Shown here: piece by piece, positions 1-12,160 of the stretch
Position numbering within the stretch: the stretch's first letter is position 1
How the letters are laid out: each line of letters starts with the position of its first letter
Assembly: GCA_036897445.1 (NCBI GenBank)
Contig: JAYMTL010000013.1
Location: 149,102 to 213,101, forward strand
Reading direction: 5' to 3'
Length of the DNA stretch: 64,000 nucleotides
From: Pelargonium tetragonum
Lineage: Eukaryota > Streptophyta > Magnoliopsida > Geraniales > Geraniaceae
Position numbers and translations under genes: made by a program
The notes under the pieces: generated by a model
Told to the model about the DNA's origin: nothing
Seen by the model: the letters and a program-made list of their open reading frames with translations, nothing else
Database searches by the model: none

Positions 1-1792
1 AAATCCTCTCTTTAGTTCTAACCCTTGTATGTAGCTCTTTCAAAAGTTTCCAGCTAATGGAACCAGATTCTATTTCTTTCTTAGATACCTAAGCTTATTA
101 CGTGTTAGGTGCTGCTAAAGGAGTTAAAGAATTGAATTGTTCGAATGGTATTAGGGAAAACTCTGTGCTTAACAGATTCTATTTGTAGCTAAAGCTAGCA
201 GTCTTTTCGAAGGTGAAAAGATAGTAGATAGTTGTTGTTAGGTACCAGAGCTAACTAGGAGGGTCCTTACGATTAGGTGGTAATACTTGTTCTGGCACTT
301 TCCCATTTGGAACCTCGTTGAATTGAGTTGTTTCTTCTTTAGCAAGAGGTTTTCTCTCAGGATTTGCAGGAGCATTTAATTTAGCATGAGTAGTTCAGGT
401 ACTCAATCCTCAGCCGGCTTATAGATAAAGAATACAATTCAGAGAGTTCCATCCTAAAAAGTCTAACTTAAACTTCAGGAATCTCGATTACTTACTATGC
501 TATCAGGTAATTTCTAAAGATTATGCATACAAAATAGAATAATCCTAAACTTACTAGAATGTCATTTATCTTTTATCTAGATTCCGGTACCTCTAATAAT
601 TCATAAACATTGGATTTCCTATACTTTAATGGACCCCCTTTACCCTTTAGATGGAGCCCTTACATAGTTATGTTTACTCTGGATATTACTAAAATACTAA
701 AGCAAGCATAAAGCAACTTCCCTCTTTGAATTAGAAAACCTTAAACCTAACGGACTAGAAAAAAGCTATAACGGGATTTTCTTAGTTTTTAGATGGATTT
801 ACTTTGATTTATAATACATTTTCCTATCTTGTTATTAGAACCGAATAAAAGAACTGGTAACATTAAGAAAGAAATTTCACTTGAGCTTAATACTACTTCT
901 TCCAAAGCTCTCGGCACTAAAACAGACAACCTCCCTAAAAGCAGAATAGGAAGTCCCCTTTGAAGATTAATAAGAAATCTTGTGAACTCCTTAGTAAAGA
1001 GTTTATTACTTAAGGAACTTCTAAGATTAAGCTGAGTCTCTAAAACAAATAGAATCTAGAGTTCTGTTATTCAGCTACAATAGAGGATCCCAGATTCAGA
1101 AAGTCCTATATCTTAAACTTAAACCCTTAAACTAGAGAATCAGATTCTGTACTCATACTCCTGAACCGGCTTATTCCAATAGAACTACAGAAACTCATTT
1201 TCTTAGAATCAATACCGGATTACAACAGAATACAGATACGGAATCTTCCTCGGCAACAGCTTTCCCTCAAGAAAGGAATTCTTACTTTAGACTTTAGAAC
1301 TCTCTAGTCAAAATCCTTTATCCTTGGGATCTTAAAAAAAGCATGAAAGCAACTCCCCTTTAGAAGGAAAACTTTACGAACAAGTATTATAAATCAAGAA
1401 AGGAATACCAACTACTAATGTCGGTTAATGAATAGGCAATTACTACCGAATTTCTCTCCTGGAAATGCCAACAAATACAGGTACCAACCCAACATAGCAG
1501 CAACACCAACATCAGGGGAGAACCTCTTCAATTTGACTTGTCCTTACTGAAATTCTTTATACTAATTATTCAAATCTTTCTTTTGTTCTGCATGTGATTC
1601 CTTAAGTTCCTTACCTTATTCTTTGTACTTAGTTTTAGGAGCTATACTTCTCTCTCCTAGACCCCTGGGAACTACTATATCAATATTACTCACTAGGAAA
1701 CATAGAAAAATCTCTATTAACAATGAGCTTCCCTAAAGGTTTTCACTTCTTTTAGGTATAGGAAACTCTTTACAATTCCTCTAGTTTTATGC
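1..1792. other. Gene-free background DNA
   Basis: No frame here resembles a known protein and no RNA gene was found. One detail is a shared motif of the form AAAGCAACT-(C/T)CCC-T at 710-730 and again at 1346-1362, each preceded by a GCAT and followed by a GAA-containing run. This looks like two copies of a short degenerate repeat. The rest is AT-rich sequence scattered with short G/C-rich clusters. Confidence 0.5.
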
Positions 1793-2300
1793 TTTTATCG
1801 TTAAAGAGAAGAGAATCTTAGAGGGGTGGTGAGTACGTCTCTGTTACCGCCTGAGTGCGCATCCGAAGAAGGTTAATGCATTATAGTTTAATGATAGTAC
1901 ATAGATACTTTATAACACCCACCTGCTTTTGACTTACTTGTTACTAAAACGCTTAAAATCCTAAGGCTCTCAAATCCTTTTGAAGCACCTCATAAAGTAA
2001 AGAGACTCTTATTTGAAAATCTTCTTCTTGACTTCTTGTTTCTTATTCTTAATTTCTTAATGACGTTTAGTCGAGCTATACCTTTCCTTGTCCTTGGAGT
2101 CTGTAGCTTACTCTGCATCTTAATCTTCTTCAGGACTTGTTGTTTAGTTTATAAGTCTTCGCAGCTAGACTATAAAATATGGGCTTTACCTTTATTTAAA
2201 TTTAAAGGAAAGGGTACCTGTAAGGGGAAGATACTCTAATTGTATCCTCTTGTAGCTATTATAGTTAGATTAAGTATAAGAATCGTAGTTATACTAGTAT
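1793..2300 (-). repeat. Reverse-oriented copy of the CAGTCGGGA repeat family (degenerate)
   Basis: Landmarks of the family occur in the expected order for a copy on the minus strand. They are TTTTATCG at 1793-1800, an ACCGCCTGAGTGCG box at 1846-1859 (counterpart of the reverse complement of CAGTCGGGA), CACCCACC near 1917, then TTGACTTACTTG near 1929-1941. A T/G-rich linker with repeated TAGTTATAG-type runs follows to about 2300. Individual boxes are diverged, so assignment rests on order and spacing. The ATG-free frame at 2036-2239 that overlaps this copy is hydrophobic and probably fortuitous. Confidence 0.5.
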
Positions 2301-5300
2301 AACTCTATATAAGTACCTTCCTTCTAAACCGGATATCGGTTACTATACTAGTTTTTTCAAGTTATTTACTTGATAATTAAGTGGTTTTGAACTCAGGTAT
2401 CCCATATAGAAAGAAAATTCCTTAGTTATTATAACCTACTTTAGTTTAGATTTGCTACAGACCCCTTGTATAATTTGTCCAAGAAAAGCACTCTATTTTC
2501 GTCGAAAAAGTAGAATCATACATAACATTCGGATAAATTTTAATAAGGCCTTCGTCACACAAGGATAAGTTTTAGAATAACCCTGTATTTCTAGTTCTAG
2601 TCTCACTCGTTAGGAAAGAGATATGGAGATAATTTAAAGAGGCATTTAAGTGTCCCTTTATCTACCAAAAAATAGTAGTAGTAGGAGGAGTATACCTTCT
2701 TCCTTTAGTCGTAGACAAATAAGAGGACTCCTGGGGCTTTCATCTTTTTTTTTAATCCTTAGTGCCAGATACTAAAACAGGTAGACCCATAAGAAAATCT
2801 ATTCCTTTGCGTCTTTCTTTGTCTTGACTCATACTCATTAGGATTCTTACTTATAATACCTGGAGTTAGTATCTTTTCCTAATATCTTAATACTTTGTAC
2901 GAGATTCCTTAGTCCTAATTGTTATGGCTTACTAACTTCAGGAATTAAAGGGAACTGTAACTCCAAAACGGAACAAGCCCTTTCTTATTATTCCAAAATG
3001 GCTAAATAAACTCATTACCTTAAGCTCTTTATAAATGAAAAGACTTTTTCAGTATTTTTTCCCGCCAAAACTTGAGTGAGTTAGAGAAAGCTTTTATTCG
3101 AGCAATCTTTAATAGGACCTGGTTTCAGGAACTGCTTTATTTATTAGTTAGGCCTTGGGGACTTACCCGTTAGAGTTTCCTTATCTAAGCGAAAGACTTT
3201 TATCTAAGAAAAGGACTTATGATCCCGCGCAACTCATAGCTTGTATGTTCAATTCTATTTTCCTTATTCCTAGCAACTACTGGCGATCTACGCTTATAAA
3301 GAGCCCTTTGGAAAAGGCTTCATAAGTAAATACTTTTGCTTGGTAGTTTTTTTTGGCTTTCTCTGAGGTTAAGTTTTCCCGGAAGAATTTATGTTGTATT
3401 TTTGAAATCCTGCCTAGAATAACTTTTTAATACCTTTTATTTATAAGAATACCTGACAATAGGGAAATTACTTACACGAACTGATTCACGGCTCTAAGGT
3501 TTAAGATATTCAATAAACCTGTAACATAAAAAGTGTACATACCAACAAGTAAGAGAGCTGTACAAAAACTCACAAGAGCAAAAGGAGAATTACCTAGTCT
3601 TGCGCAAAGACTTGTCTGGATTAATAGGTTTGGTTACAATATTGTAGAGGAGCTTTCAGTTAACAAATTTATATAATAAACCAAAGTAAAATTTTGTAAC
3701 ATGAATTATACAAGACGTCAAAGTATAATATTATGGAGCTCTTCACAGAGTCCCGCTCATAATTAAGATGAGTTGAAAAAACAAGTATCGCCTAAAAAAA
3801 AAGAATACTAACCTTAATCTTATACGTCTGTAACCCATCCCCGGGCATTAACTTTAATATATCTTGTTAAATCTCTGCTTTCTGCTTGTGGTTAATATTA
3901 ACTAACAGGTTCTCGTTTTATAGAGAACTCGGTAAAAGGTTACTCCAGTACTTTTAGTAATGGGATATTTTACTAATATAAAATAAGTTTGACAAAAATT
4001 CTCCTTTAAGATTCCTCTGTGTTGAAGTCGAATACTATATTGCATTGCCAGAATAAAGATTTAAATAGCTAAAATTATAGCGCAGAGTATACCCGAGTTG
4101 CACTTCAACCTTATCCAGATCCAGGGTAAGTCTTTTTATATAAAAGAAGCTTAGACTTAGAATTCCGGGTCCTCTGTTGGTATAAGAACTCTATATAACA
4201 CCCACTCGAGAAAATCTCATATTTATGTTTGACCTCAAGGAAACCCGGGCATTGCCTAGCTAAACATAAAGAGTATAAGCACCCTTGAATTTTTGTTCCT
4301 CGAAGTCTGCTCTTTCTATAGCCGGCTAATTACAGTAATAAAGGGAAGTCGGAAATATCTCAGCAGCGATGAGTCATTTTCCTTCTATATACGTACGCGT
4401 ATACTATAAATCTAAGATCCCTTTTCTTTATAGTCAAGAATTGATCAAGAAATGAGGCTAAAAGTCAGAAAATAACTCTCTTAAAGCACAGTAACTCCCA
4501 CAATCCTCCTTTACTTTCCCTTAAGACTAAGACTCTATCCGTCCCTCTATTTCTGTGTTTGGTATGTTAGAACATTTAACAAAAACCCGAGAGCCAAGGG
4601 TTCCAGTCGATAGGTGTTAGCATTTTTTTAGTAGTGTACAGGGTCTAAGTTCCCCCTTTTTAATGAGTAACTGCTTTTCGAACTTACTCTTGTAAGAGCC
4701 TGACCCAGATTTAGCCACTCTTACTTATTTATTATGTAGGGGTTATCTTCGAGTCGCAGGATCCTAAATCATTTATTTCCAAAAATAGTGACTCTTTGTT
4801 CTAGCCATGCAAGGAGGTTCTGCCGGGTTGGTTGTCCTATACACCTCAAAGGAATTATCTATACATTATCCAATCAAGGGTTTCGCGAGATCAAATAATA
4901 TGGAAAAAAATTTTTCAAGGTTCTTTGTTACTACTAGCTAAGTCAGAATCTCGAGATGAATGGAAGTTAAAGTGTTCTATTAAATGCCCAAAATACTTGG
5001 TCTATGTTTTTTTTGCTTTCTGCCCACCATTTTCGACCATCCATCTTGTCATAAGTTAGTCAGTGTAGAGATAACGGCTCATTTTGATCCGCTGCCGGAC
5101 TTCGTATTGAAATTGAAAAAGAAACTCCTTGATCAGGGCTTGGTCTTCATTCTACTACTCTGTCTATTCTCGTATCTTAGTGAAAAACGCTTCTTGCTTA
5201 TTTTACAGCGAATACCCATGTCAGCTAAAGCCTTTATTAGACTAATCAGGTCTTTTTTTTAGACTCGTTTTACTATAACCAAGCTAGACCAGGTATATAA

Positions 5301-5999
5301 TTAGTGGTACTTCGGCTACTAGGGATTCCTGAGTAATATCTAGACGCTTAAGAAAAAGACAATTCTAAAATCTTCCGACTGAGCAGAGTCATGAAACTAA
5401 AAATCTCACCAAACCTGGAAAGCTATAAGGTATAGAAACTTCGAGGTATAAATCAAACAACCAAAAGGATTTGCTTAAAATGCCTGACCTCGATATCTAA
5501 CTGCTTAGGGCGTTCCTCTTTTTAGTACTTATTCTTTATCCTTGTTCACAAGTAAACACTAATTAAAGAAAAGAAAGAGTTGAAACTTTTTGAGCTACTA
5601 AAAAAACTATATCTTACTAAGGAGGTCCTTGCAAATGCGTACCTACTGGACTAAAAAAAGCTTGAGAGGTATAAGAACAGCCGAATGTCCAGAGGTAGTG
5701 AAAGAAGCTTAAGAATTTAAATACCCTATCTTAAGGAGCTCTGTTTAGAGATCCCATGGGAAGGGAACTAAATAAGGTTTTAACGTCGATTTGAGTTATT
5801 TTCTTTTACTGATATACCCTAAATCTTTTATATTCTTTATTCTACCTAGCTGCTAACTTTTATTGCCAACACTCTTGAGTTAGGAAATCTATAGGAAACT
5901 CCCTATTTCCGCTGCAAGCTCTACACTAAACCTACCCTTTCGCTTTAAGAGTTTTTCTTAATTCTGGATATATAGCAAAGCAAAGGTTTCAACAGAGGC
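2301..5999. other. Gene-free background DNA
   Basis: I see no gene or RNA gene in this stretch. Two overlapping frames at 4832-5059 and 4984-5262 reach 75 and 92 codons, but neither resembles a known family and both lie within the length expected by chance. A GGACTCC motif, one of many in the window, lies at 2725-2731. Confidence 0.5.
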
Positions 6000-6245
6000 A
6001 TAGTAAGTAAGTAAGGGTTGTTAAAAGGTTTCCATTTTAGGAAGAAGGAGTCAAGGCCTTCTTTAGAAGGTTGTAGTTATTAAGAGTAAGGCAGGTAAGA
6101 AAACAAAGGCTCTTAAACGGGGTATTAAAAAAGGAGGGGTAAGACAAGTAGATTAGGGAGTATAACTATCAAGACTAAGAGAGGGATAGGTCTCAAGAAA
6201 CGTGGCATTCTGGAGAGAATAGGAGGGTGAAAAACTTTTACTCTG
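6000..6245 (+). other. Purine-rich tract on the + strand
   Basis: About 245 bases are strongly enriched in A and G on the top strand, with repeated AAGTAAGTAAG, AGGAGGGG and AAGGAGG runs and few pyrimidine blocks. Its neighbours are mixed sequence. The texture recalls the purine tracts found between repeat cores at 55.3 and 56.6 kb, but no core boxes were found beside it, so its relation to that family is unproven. No coding signal is visible. Confidence 0.4.
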
Positions 6246-7484
6246 TTACTGTACTTTGGTTAATGGTGTTTGGGGAATAAAGTAACTAAGGCTAAAGGAA
6301 AGAGTCAAGTGAAAGTAGACTGTTGCTGGTCCTAGTGTAAGGTTAACCTAACCATCTATAATACTCTCTTAAACTAAACAATATAATACAAATATAGACT
6401 CTTTTTGTTAAGGGGATATGAGTAAGAGGGGCATCCTCTTAGTGCGAAGTAGGAACGATCTCTAAAAAGTTCTTACTGCCTAGAAAGGAGTTGATACTGC
6501 TTTTTTATAGAATCTCGGAGCCCTCTTCATTTTTTATATATTTAAATATAGGGATACTTAATGAGGGAATCCGAGACCAGTTACTCTAGAGCTATTTTAA
6601 AGAGTCTTTCCTAAACCTAAAAAGGGTACAAAAAAAGAAAGCTTGACATATAGGAATCTTATACCAAAGGCATTCTTTATCTTTAGAGGGAGACCTATAA
6701 CTAAGTCAAATATGTGAGGTAGTAACTTAACTAATGAAGGGATTTGAAAAGTTAGATTTTTATAAGAGATAAAGTCTATTAACGGGCAATTCGAAGTTAG
6801 TCGGATATTTTTAATGTAGCAACTGGCCTATCAGTAAGGGACGCTATAAAGCCGTTTAGTAGCAGAAGTGCGAGGTGTCCTCTGGTAGTTTATAATCAAG
6901 AGCTAGATCTTTCCTTAGATTTAAGCTAGTGTTTAGTACGCTTCGGTGTTTGTCTACTCTGTTGTTCTGTCAAGGGAGTTAGGAGATCTATAATTCAAAC
7001 GTTTCCTATACTACTCTTATTATAATAATATAATAAAGATAATGGGTTACTAAAGCGCGTGCAAACGAAGGAAGTAAGACTTAGACATGAATTTAGACCC
7101 TGCTTCCTAATTTCGAAAACTCCTTACTTATACTGTTTAAGTAATTAGTTCCCCTTTCTTGTATTGCACTTATAAATAATAAGCAAATTCCAGAGAGTGA
7201 TAAAGAGACACGTAAGAAATCCAAGAGTTCATATTGTACTCCTTATTTTACGAGTATAAATATAAAAAGGGGACTGGGTTGGCTGCTTAGAAGGATTTCT
7301 GAATGAAGAAGGCTTATAAGTAACTTTACAGAGAGTCTATAGTATTTGCATTTTTATCCAAAAATATAGGCGTGGGGTCTTGACTGATACGGCGTAGAAG
7401 TACTTAATTTCAAAGTAGTGTTTAGGAAATCTAGCAGTAAAACTAATTAGCACAGCCAAAAAATAGAATTTTATGAGGCTTTAT

Positions 7485-7502
7485 ATATATTAATTAATAT
7501 AT
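7485..7502. repeat. Perfect 18-bp palindrome
   Basis: The sequence is its own reverse complement over 18 bases around a TTAATTAA centre. Such A/T palindromes can extrude as cruciforms or mark deletion endpoints. In DNA this AT-rich they also arise by chance, so no function is claimed. Confidence 0.6.
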
Positions 7503-8203
7503 TGATTTACGTCCTATAGGGTATCCGTTTCATTTAAGAGGAGCCTCTTCCTGACGGAGAAACCTTTGTACCTTACAACGTTTAACCAACCCATCTATCC
7601 TTAGGGCAAAAGGGGAAGAGTAAGATAAAAACGTTTCCATGTGTCATTATGAGTTATTTTCTTTTTGTATATTAAATTTTATAAAGATTTTTGTTTTGTC
7701 AAATATGTGGTAATTTCACAAGGACTCTTATAAAAAGTACTTATTCTCTAGGAAGCTTTATGGTCTGAATACCCGCTTTTACGCTACGTAACCAAGACTA
7801 AAAAAAGTTCATGAATGGATTCCTAAGGAGCATAAGCTTTAAAATTAGAAAGAAGTTTTTAGTACCTTATATTTGGTTCGGGTAGACCCTATGTAAAATT
7901 CCTAAAATAAAGTAAGGGATTAGAGCAAATAACTCCGGGATGTTATATACCAGGTTTAAAAAAGTGTAAGTGCCCTTATCCTTCTAATCTAATGACATGG
8001 AAAATCCAAGGAAGTTTTATAAATAGGACTTATAGAAGAAGTTAATTTCGTAATGACATAACGTGTCATGTACCTATATTTTATAGACGGGATTTTGTAT
8101 TATCTATTAAATGTACCCGTAGTTTACCTTTTATCTAAGCGATTTTACACCCTATCAGGCTACCCCGCCTATTCTTTTGTAAGTCGTCTAGTCTTTTTTG
8201 AAC

Positions 8204-8223
8204 GCGGAATATTGCGGAATATT
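8204..8223 (+). repeat. Tandem 10-mer, two copies
   Basis: GCGGAATATT occurs twice in perfect tandem. It is likely a slippage duplication. No neighbouring gene gives it a role. Confidence 0.7.
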
Positions 8224-8744
8224 TTTGAAATTTAGAAATACACGGCCTTGAAATTGGAGTACAGCTCTTTTGATAGTAAAAAAACTCCAAGGAGTTCGTG
8301 TGCAGTATCCCTTTTCCATATTAATCTCTCTGTTACTTTTTCTTAAATAAATTTGTTATCCTTCTAGGCAGCTCCCATCATAGCTTTGCTTTTTGCCCCA
8401 AACCTTTTAGGTACAAAAAATGAAAACGACTAGCAAATTCATAAAAAAGGACTTCCAATTAAGTGCTATACTGGGTTTTATACTTTCATAAAAATCGAGT
8501 GCAATTAGGACAAAGTTTTCGAAGTGCTGTCAAATAGAGCTTTTTAGCAAGATTTACGATTAACGCGTATTCTCCAGACAACGAGAAACTCGAGATAAAA
8601 AAGCAGTATTAATTCTACTCAACTAAAGGTTACTATACAGCGGAGCAACACGAGATATAACATAAAAATTAAGAAACTTCTTTACTAAAATTAGAGAATC
8701 CCGGCTTTCGAGATTCTTGAGAATAACTCAATAAAAAGCAATAT

Positions 8745-8830
8745 TACCTTGAACGGGACGGCTTGAACCTTGCGGTTTTACTCTTAATGTACTTCACTTT
8801 ATATGCTCAATCAATTAGATATTTTTTGGT
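8745..8830 (-). pseudogene. tRNA-like relic, class II spacing (identity unclear)
   Basis: On the minus strand a D-arm-like stretch reading AATTGATTGAGCA (GAGC at 8805-8808) is followed by a T-arm-like AAGGTTCAAGCC (8760-8769 on the plus strand). The distance from GAGC to TTC is about nine bases longer than in an ordinary tRNA, as in Leu, Ser or Tyr tRNAs. I could not build an anticodon stem, and acceptor pairing was not found. The evidence is two conserved internal boxes only, so this is at best a decayed tRNA. Confidence 0.35.
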
Positions 8831-11000
8831 ATACTCTGTTATGGGATAATTCTATTATATAAATTAGATAGAAAGTTTTACCTGAAGAAGCGGAATTCCC
8901 GCAGGGCAAGTATTCGTTTAAAATTTCCTATTCAATTTTTTGCTTGTGGGAGATGCTCACTAATAACTAATAAAGCTCTTCCCTTAAGTCTAGTATTTTC
9001 GGGCTATGGTAAAACTTAATAATAAAAAACTGGGTCTAACTCAAGTAAGACTTTAGTTGGGGTTCTTTTAAGGCTTCGCAAAATGACTAATTTTGAGGGT
9101 GTAGATAGGAGTGTTCAATACTTTATAGTAAGCCCAAAGCCCTCCAAAGGACTGAGATTAAAGGGATGTTTAGGTCTGTCTCGGAAACCCTAGCTTTTAG
9201 TAATTTGAATTTAAGGGAAATTTGAGCATATGGGTACCCTTTAGAAATCCTTGAGTAATATCACACGCAAAATAGGCGAGAGGAAATCTCTTAGAGGGCT
9301 TTTAACTAAATCCCTATTATACTAAAAAAGGGGAAAACTTTTTAAAGGGCTTTGCAGAAGTAAAAGAAAAGATAAAAGACCTGGCTCCTTTTATAGGGTT
9401 CGCTCTATAAACCGGGGTTTTGGGCTTTCCTGGTAAAATATAGAATTTTTAATAATTAGAGACTTTTCCATACTTGAGACAGTTATTATGAGTTGTGTTT
9501 TTACAAGTAACTCCTGTAGGGATAAGGAAGCAAGTGGTTTAGTAGTTTCCTAGAGTAATAATTAAACTTTTGTATCATATCACCTGGGTTTTACTTGGAC
9601 AGGAACGGGCCCTACCGGGTGGGTTATTCTTGATGTAAGCGGATAGTACTCTTGTGCTGGGGTATACTCATAAGTATCCCTTTGTAATATAACAGGATAA
9701 AACCCGGAAGTACTTTTCAATTTATTGGTAAACCCCAAAGGCTAGTTTTATAAGCTATAAGAATTTACTATACTTCGATCTAAACAAAACAAAAATTTGA
9801 CTTTCCTGGGTCCAAGTAGCTATAAAAAAGAACCAGACGGACCCCCAGCTCTAACAGGAAGGAGGAATTCCTTTTTTTGGATAGAATATAAAAACCTTAC
9901 CTATATGATCTAAAATGAGTAAGGGTACTTTAAGAAAAAAAAAATGCATGACAAACACCTCAATTAAACGTTCAGAGCCTTTAAAAAAGAAGGAAGTATC
10001 TAAGATTTTTGGGTTTTGCCTAATACACGACCTCCTTTTAGTATAAACTCATTAATTATAATATATATAGAAAAGACCCCTATAAACAGGGTTTCCTGGA
10101 GCCCACTTCTAAAAAGTAAATACAATATGAAATAAACCCAAATTGTGGGTAACTGCATCATAGCCTGAAGAAGCCTACCTTCATAGAGGAATCTCTAGAC
10201 TAGATTCTTTAACATAAGGCTTTAAGATGAATTAAAGAAAGGAGTCGCATCAAAGTAAGTTTGTAAGATATTCATTCGATAGGTAAGGAGGGTCTTCCAT
10301 AAATCAAGAAAAAGAGTAGAATATAAGCCGTAAGTAGCCCAAGTTTCTTGGAAGTCTCTTTTTTATTCAAAAAGCTTCTTTTCTTTCTAGTAAGGACTCC
10401 CCGAGATATAGGGGTAACCTTGTTAAAAAGTACAGTATTTCCATTCTAAAGATAAAATTTTATATAATACTATATCCAACCTAAAATTTTGCTTTGAGCA
10501 TATCTTAAAAAAGGAGAGACTAACAGTAAATTTAGGTTTCGAGGAAAATAATTACAAAACAGTCAGATATTTGAGACTTTTACGACAGCTACACAAAAGC
10601 TTGTTGATTGAGTTCTATTTACTGGAGTTAGACAAAAGAAAGTCTTCATTAGGGTACTCAGCGCTCTTTAATACAAGAAAGAAAAATGAAGGAGTCTTTA
10701 TTAGCTATACTTCAAATTTACTATATCTGAGTTTTTAAAAAAGACAAAAAGCATTACTCTTATTTTTTTAACTCGTTAATCCGGAATCTTTTTTTAAACA
10801 TATACCCTAGAGACTGCCTAAAAAATTTCAAGGAGTGTCGGGACCTTATTTTAAGAATACCTCTGAATTTGTTTTGACTGGAGCTGAACTCGGGGAATCT
10901 CGGTAATGTAGTAACACAGGATAACTAGAGGGTTTCGCTGTGAAAGAGAGCCCAGCTCCCCTTTCTGGCAAGGAACTTTAATGAATAAATGACAAATAGT

Positions 11001-11130
11001 TATAAAAAAGGGGTCCTGCATCTCGTTTTGAATATGAGCTTAACCCCGCTGTTTACTAGTTCTGCCGCCGAGTTTTTTACAAAATGAAAGTTAAGAAATA
11101 GCTAGGGAGGAGCCCTACTGTAGTATACAC
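11001..11130 (+). repeat. Short dispersed element, copy A (TATAAAAAAGGGG...CTGTTTACTA)
   Basis: It begins with the 13-mer TATAAAAAAGGGG (11001-11013). An AACCCCGCTGTTTACTA box starts at 11042, then comes a TTTT-CAAAATGAA segment and an AGGGAGGAGCCCTACTGTA segment. The same order of segments is seen at 11975-12160, and a partial match at about 41262-41305. No open frame is shared between the copies. It looks like a degenerate short dispersed repeat of about 100-180 bp. Confidence 0.5.
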
Positions 11131-11974
11131 CCAGGACCCCAACCTCGACTTTCGTTTTTTACCAACTCTAAGCAAACAAGGTTTGCCTATAACTATGAGT
11201 TTGACTTTTAACTCTCCAAAAATGGATAGAACACGCGTTTTAACCTTCTACAGCAATACAAAATTGAGTTTGTCCTAACCTAAGTAGAAACCCCTTTACT
11301 AGAGTTAATTTAATAACTGGTTAGAAGTGTTATAAGAAGCTAACCGAGGAGTTTTCCTTTTCCGCTTAAAGTCAAAGTTTCCCCCATCAAATATATTATA
11401 AAAGAAGTCACGGGCATATGGGTCAAGTAGATTTAAAAAAGAATGCACTAAAAATAGAGCCGCCACAAACCCTTACAAAGCTAAGTCCATAATTCCAATT
11501 CTGCTGATCGAAAAGGAAGTTATTACCGAATCTAGTTACAATAACACATTATAGCTGGGTTATCGATTTAACTCAGGCTTTGATTTAAAAAAAGACTAAA
11601 GTACAAGTCTACTTAAGGATTCACCTTTTTGAATAGTACCTCGACCCTAGACTTTCATAAAAAGATATAGAATCCTAAACTCGAAAAATCTCTAGACTTG
11701 TTATGTTGAAAGTGGATAACCTACCCATGGCAACATATTCGAACCCTTGACATCCATGAAAACTAAAAAGGATTTGACCTCTTTAGTTCAGCATAAGCTA
11801 TTCCTAGCTAGAGACAAAAAAAGGCTTCTATGTGATTTTTTTCTTAATTATAATAATGAGCCCTGCTTTACCTTATAAGTAAGTACCAGGAAGATTTAAT
11901 CCGTGAAAACTAGTTATCAACCCGGAGATTACGTTACAAGAGGCTCGATATTGCCGGATAAGGGCGTACTTGTA

Positions 11975-12160
11975 TATAAAAAAGGGGCTTTTTAGTATCA
12001 CAAAGCCCGCAGTGGATTTCTTAAAAAGTAGCAATTTATTCCAGATTTTTAGTTACCCTTAGTCTGACTTTTTTTATAGCGGCGATTCAACCCTGTTGTT
12101 TACTAATAAAACCCTATCTTTTGCAATATGAAGAGACTCTAAAGGGGCTCCTGTATAAAT
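11975..12160 (+). repeat. Short dispersed element, copy B
   Basis: It carries the exact 13-mer TATAAAAAAGGGG at 11975-11987. An AACCCTGTTGTTTACTA box follows at about 12088, then TTTTGCAATATGAAGAG and AAGGGGCTCCTGTATA. These match copy A in order with many substitutions and small gaps. The distance between the 13-mer and the CTGTTTACTA box is longer here than in copy A, so the two parts may be separate repeats. A third 13-mer lies at 17704-17716 without the downstream boxes. Confidence 0.5.

Larger units (their letters stand above)
6246..8744. other. Gene-free background DNA with a palindrome and a tandem pair
   Basis: Nothing gene-like was seen. It contains an 18-bp perfect A/T palindrome at 7485-7502 centred on TTAATTAA and a perfect tandem duplication of the 10-mer GCGGAATATT at 8204-8223. 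Both are short and could be chance or replication-slippage products. Confidence 0.5.
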
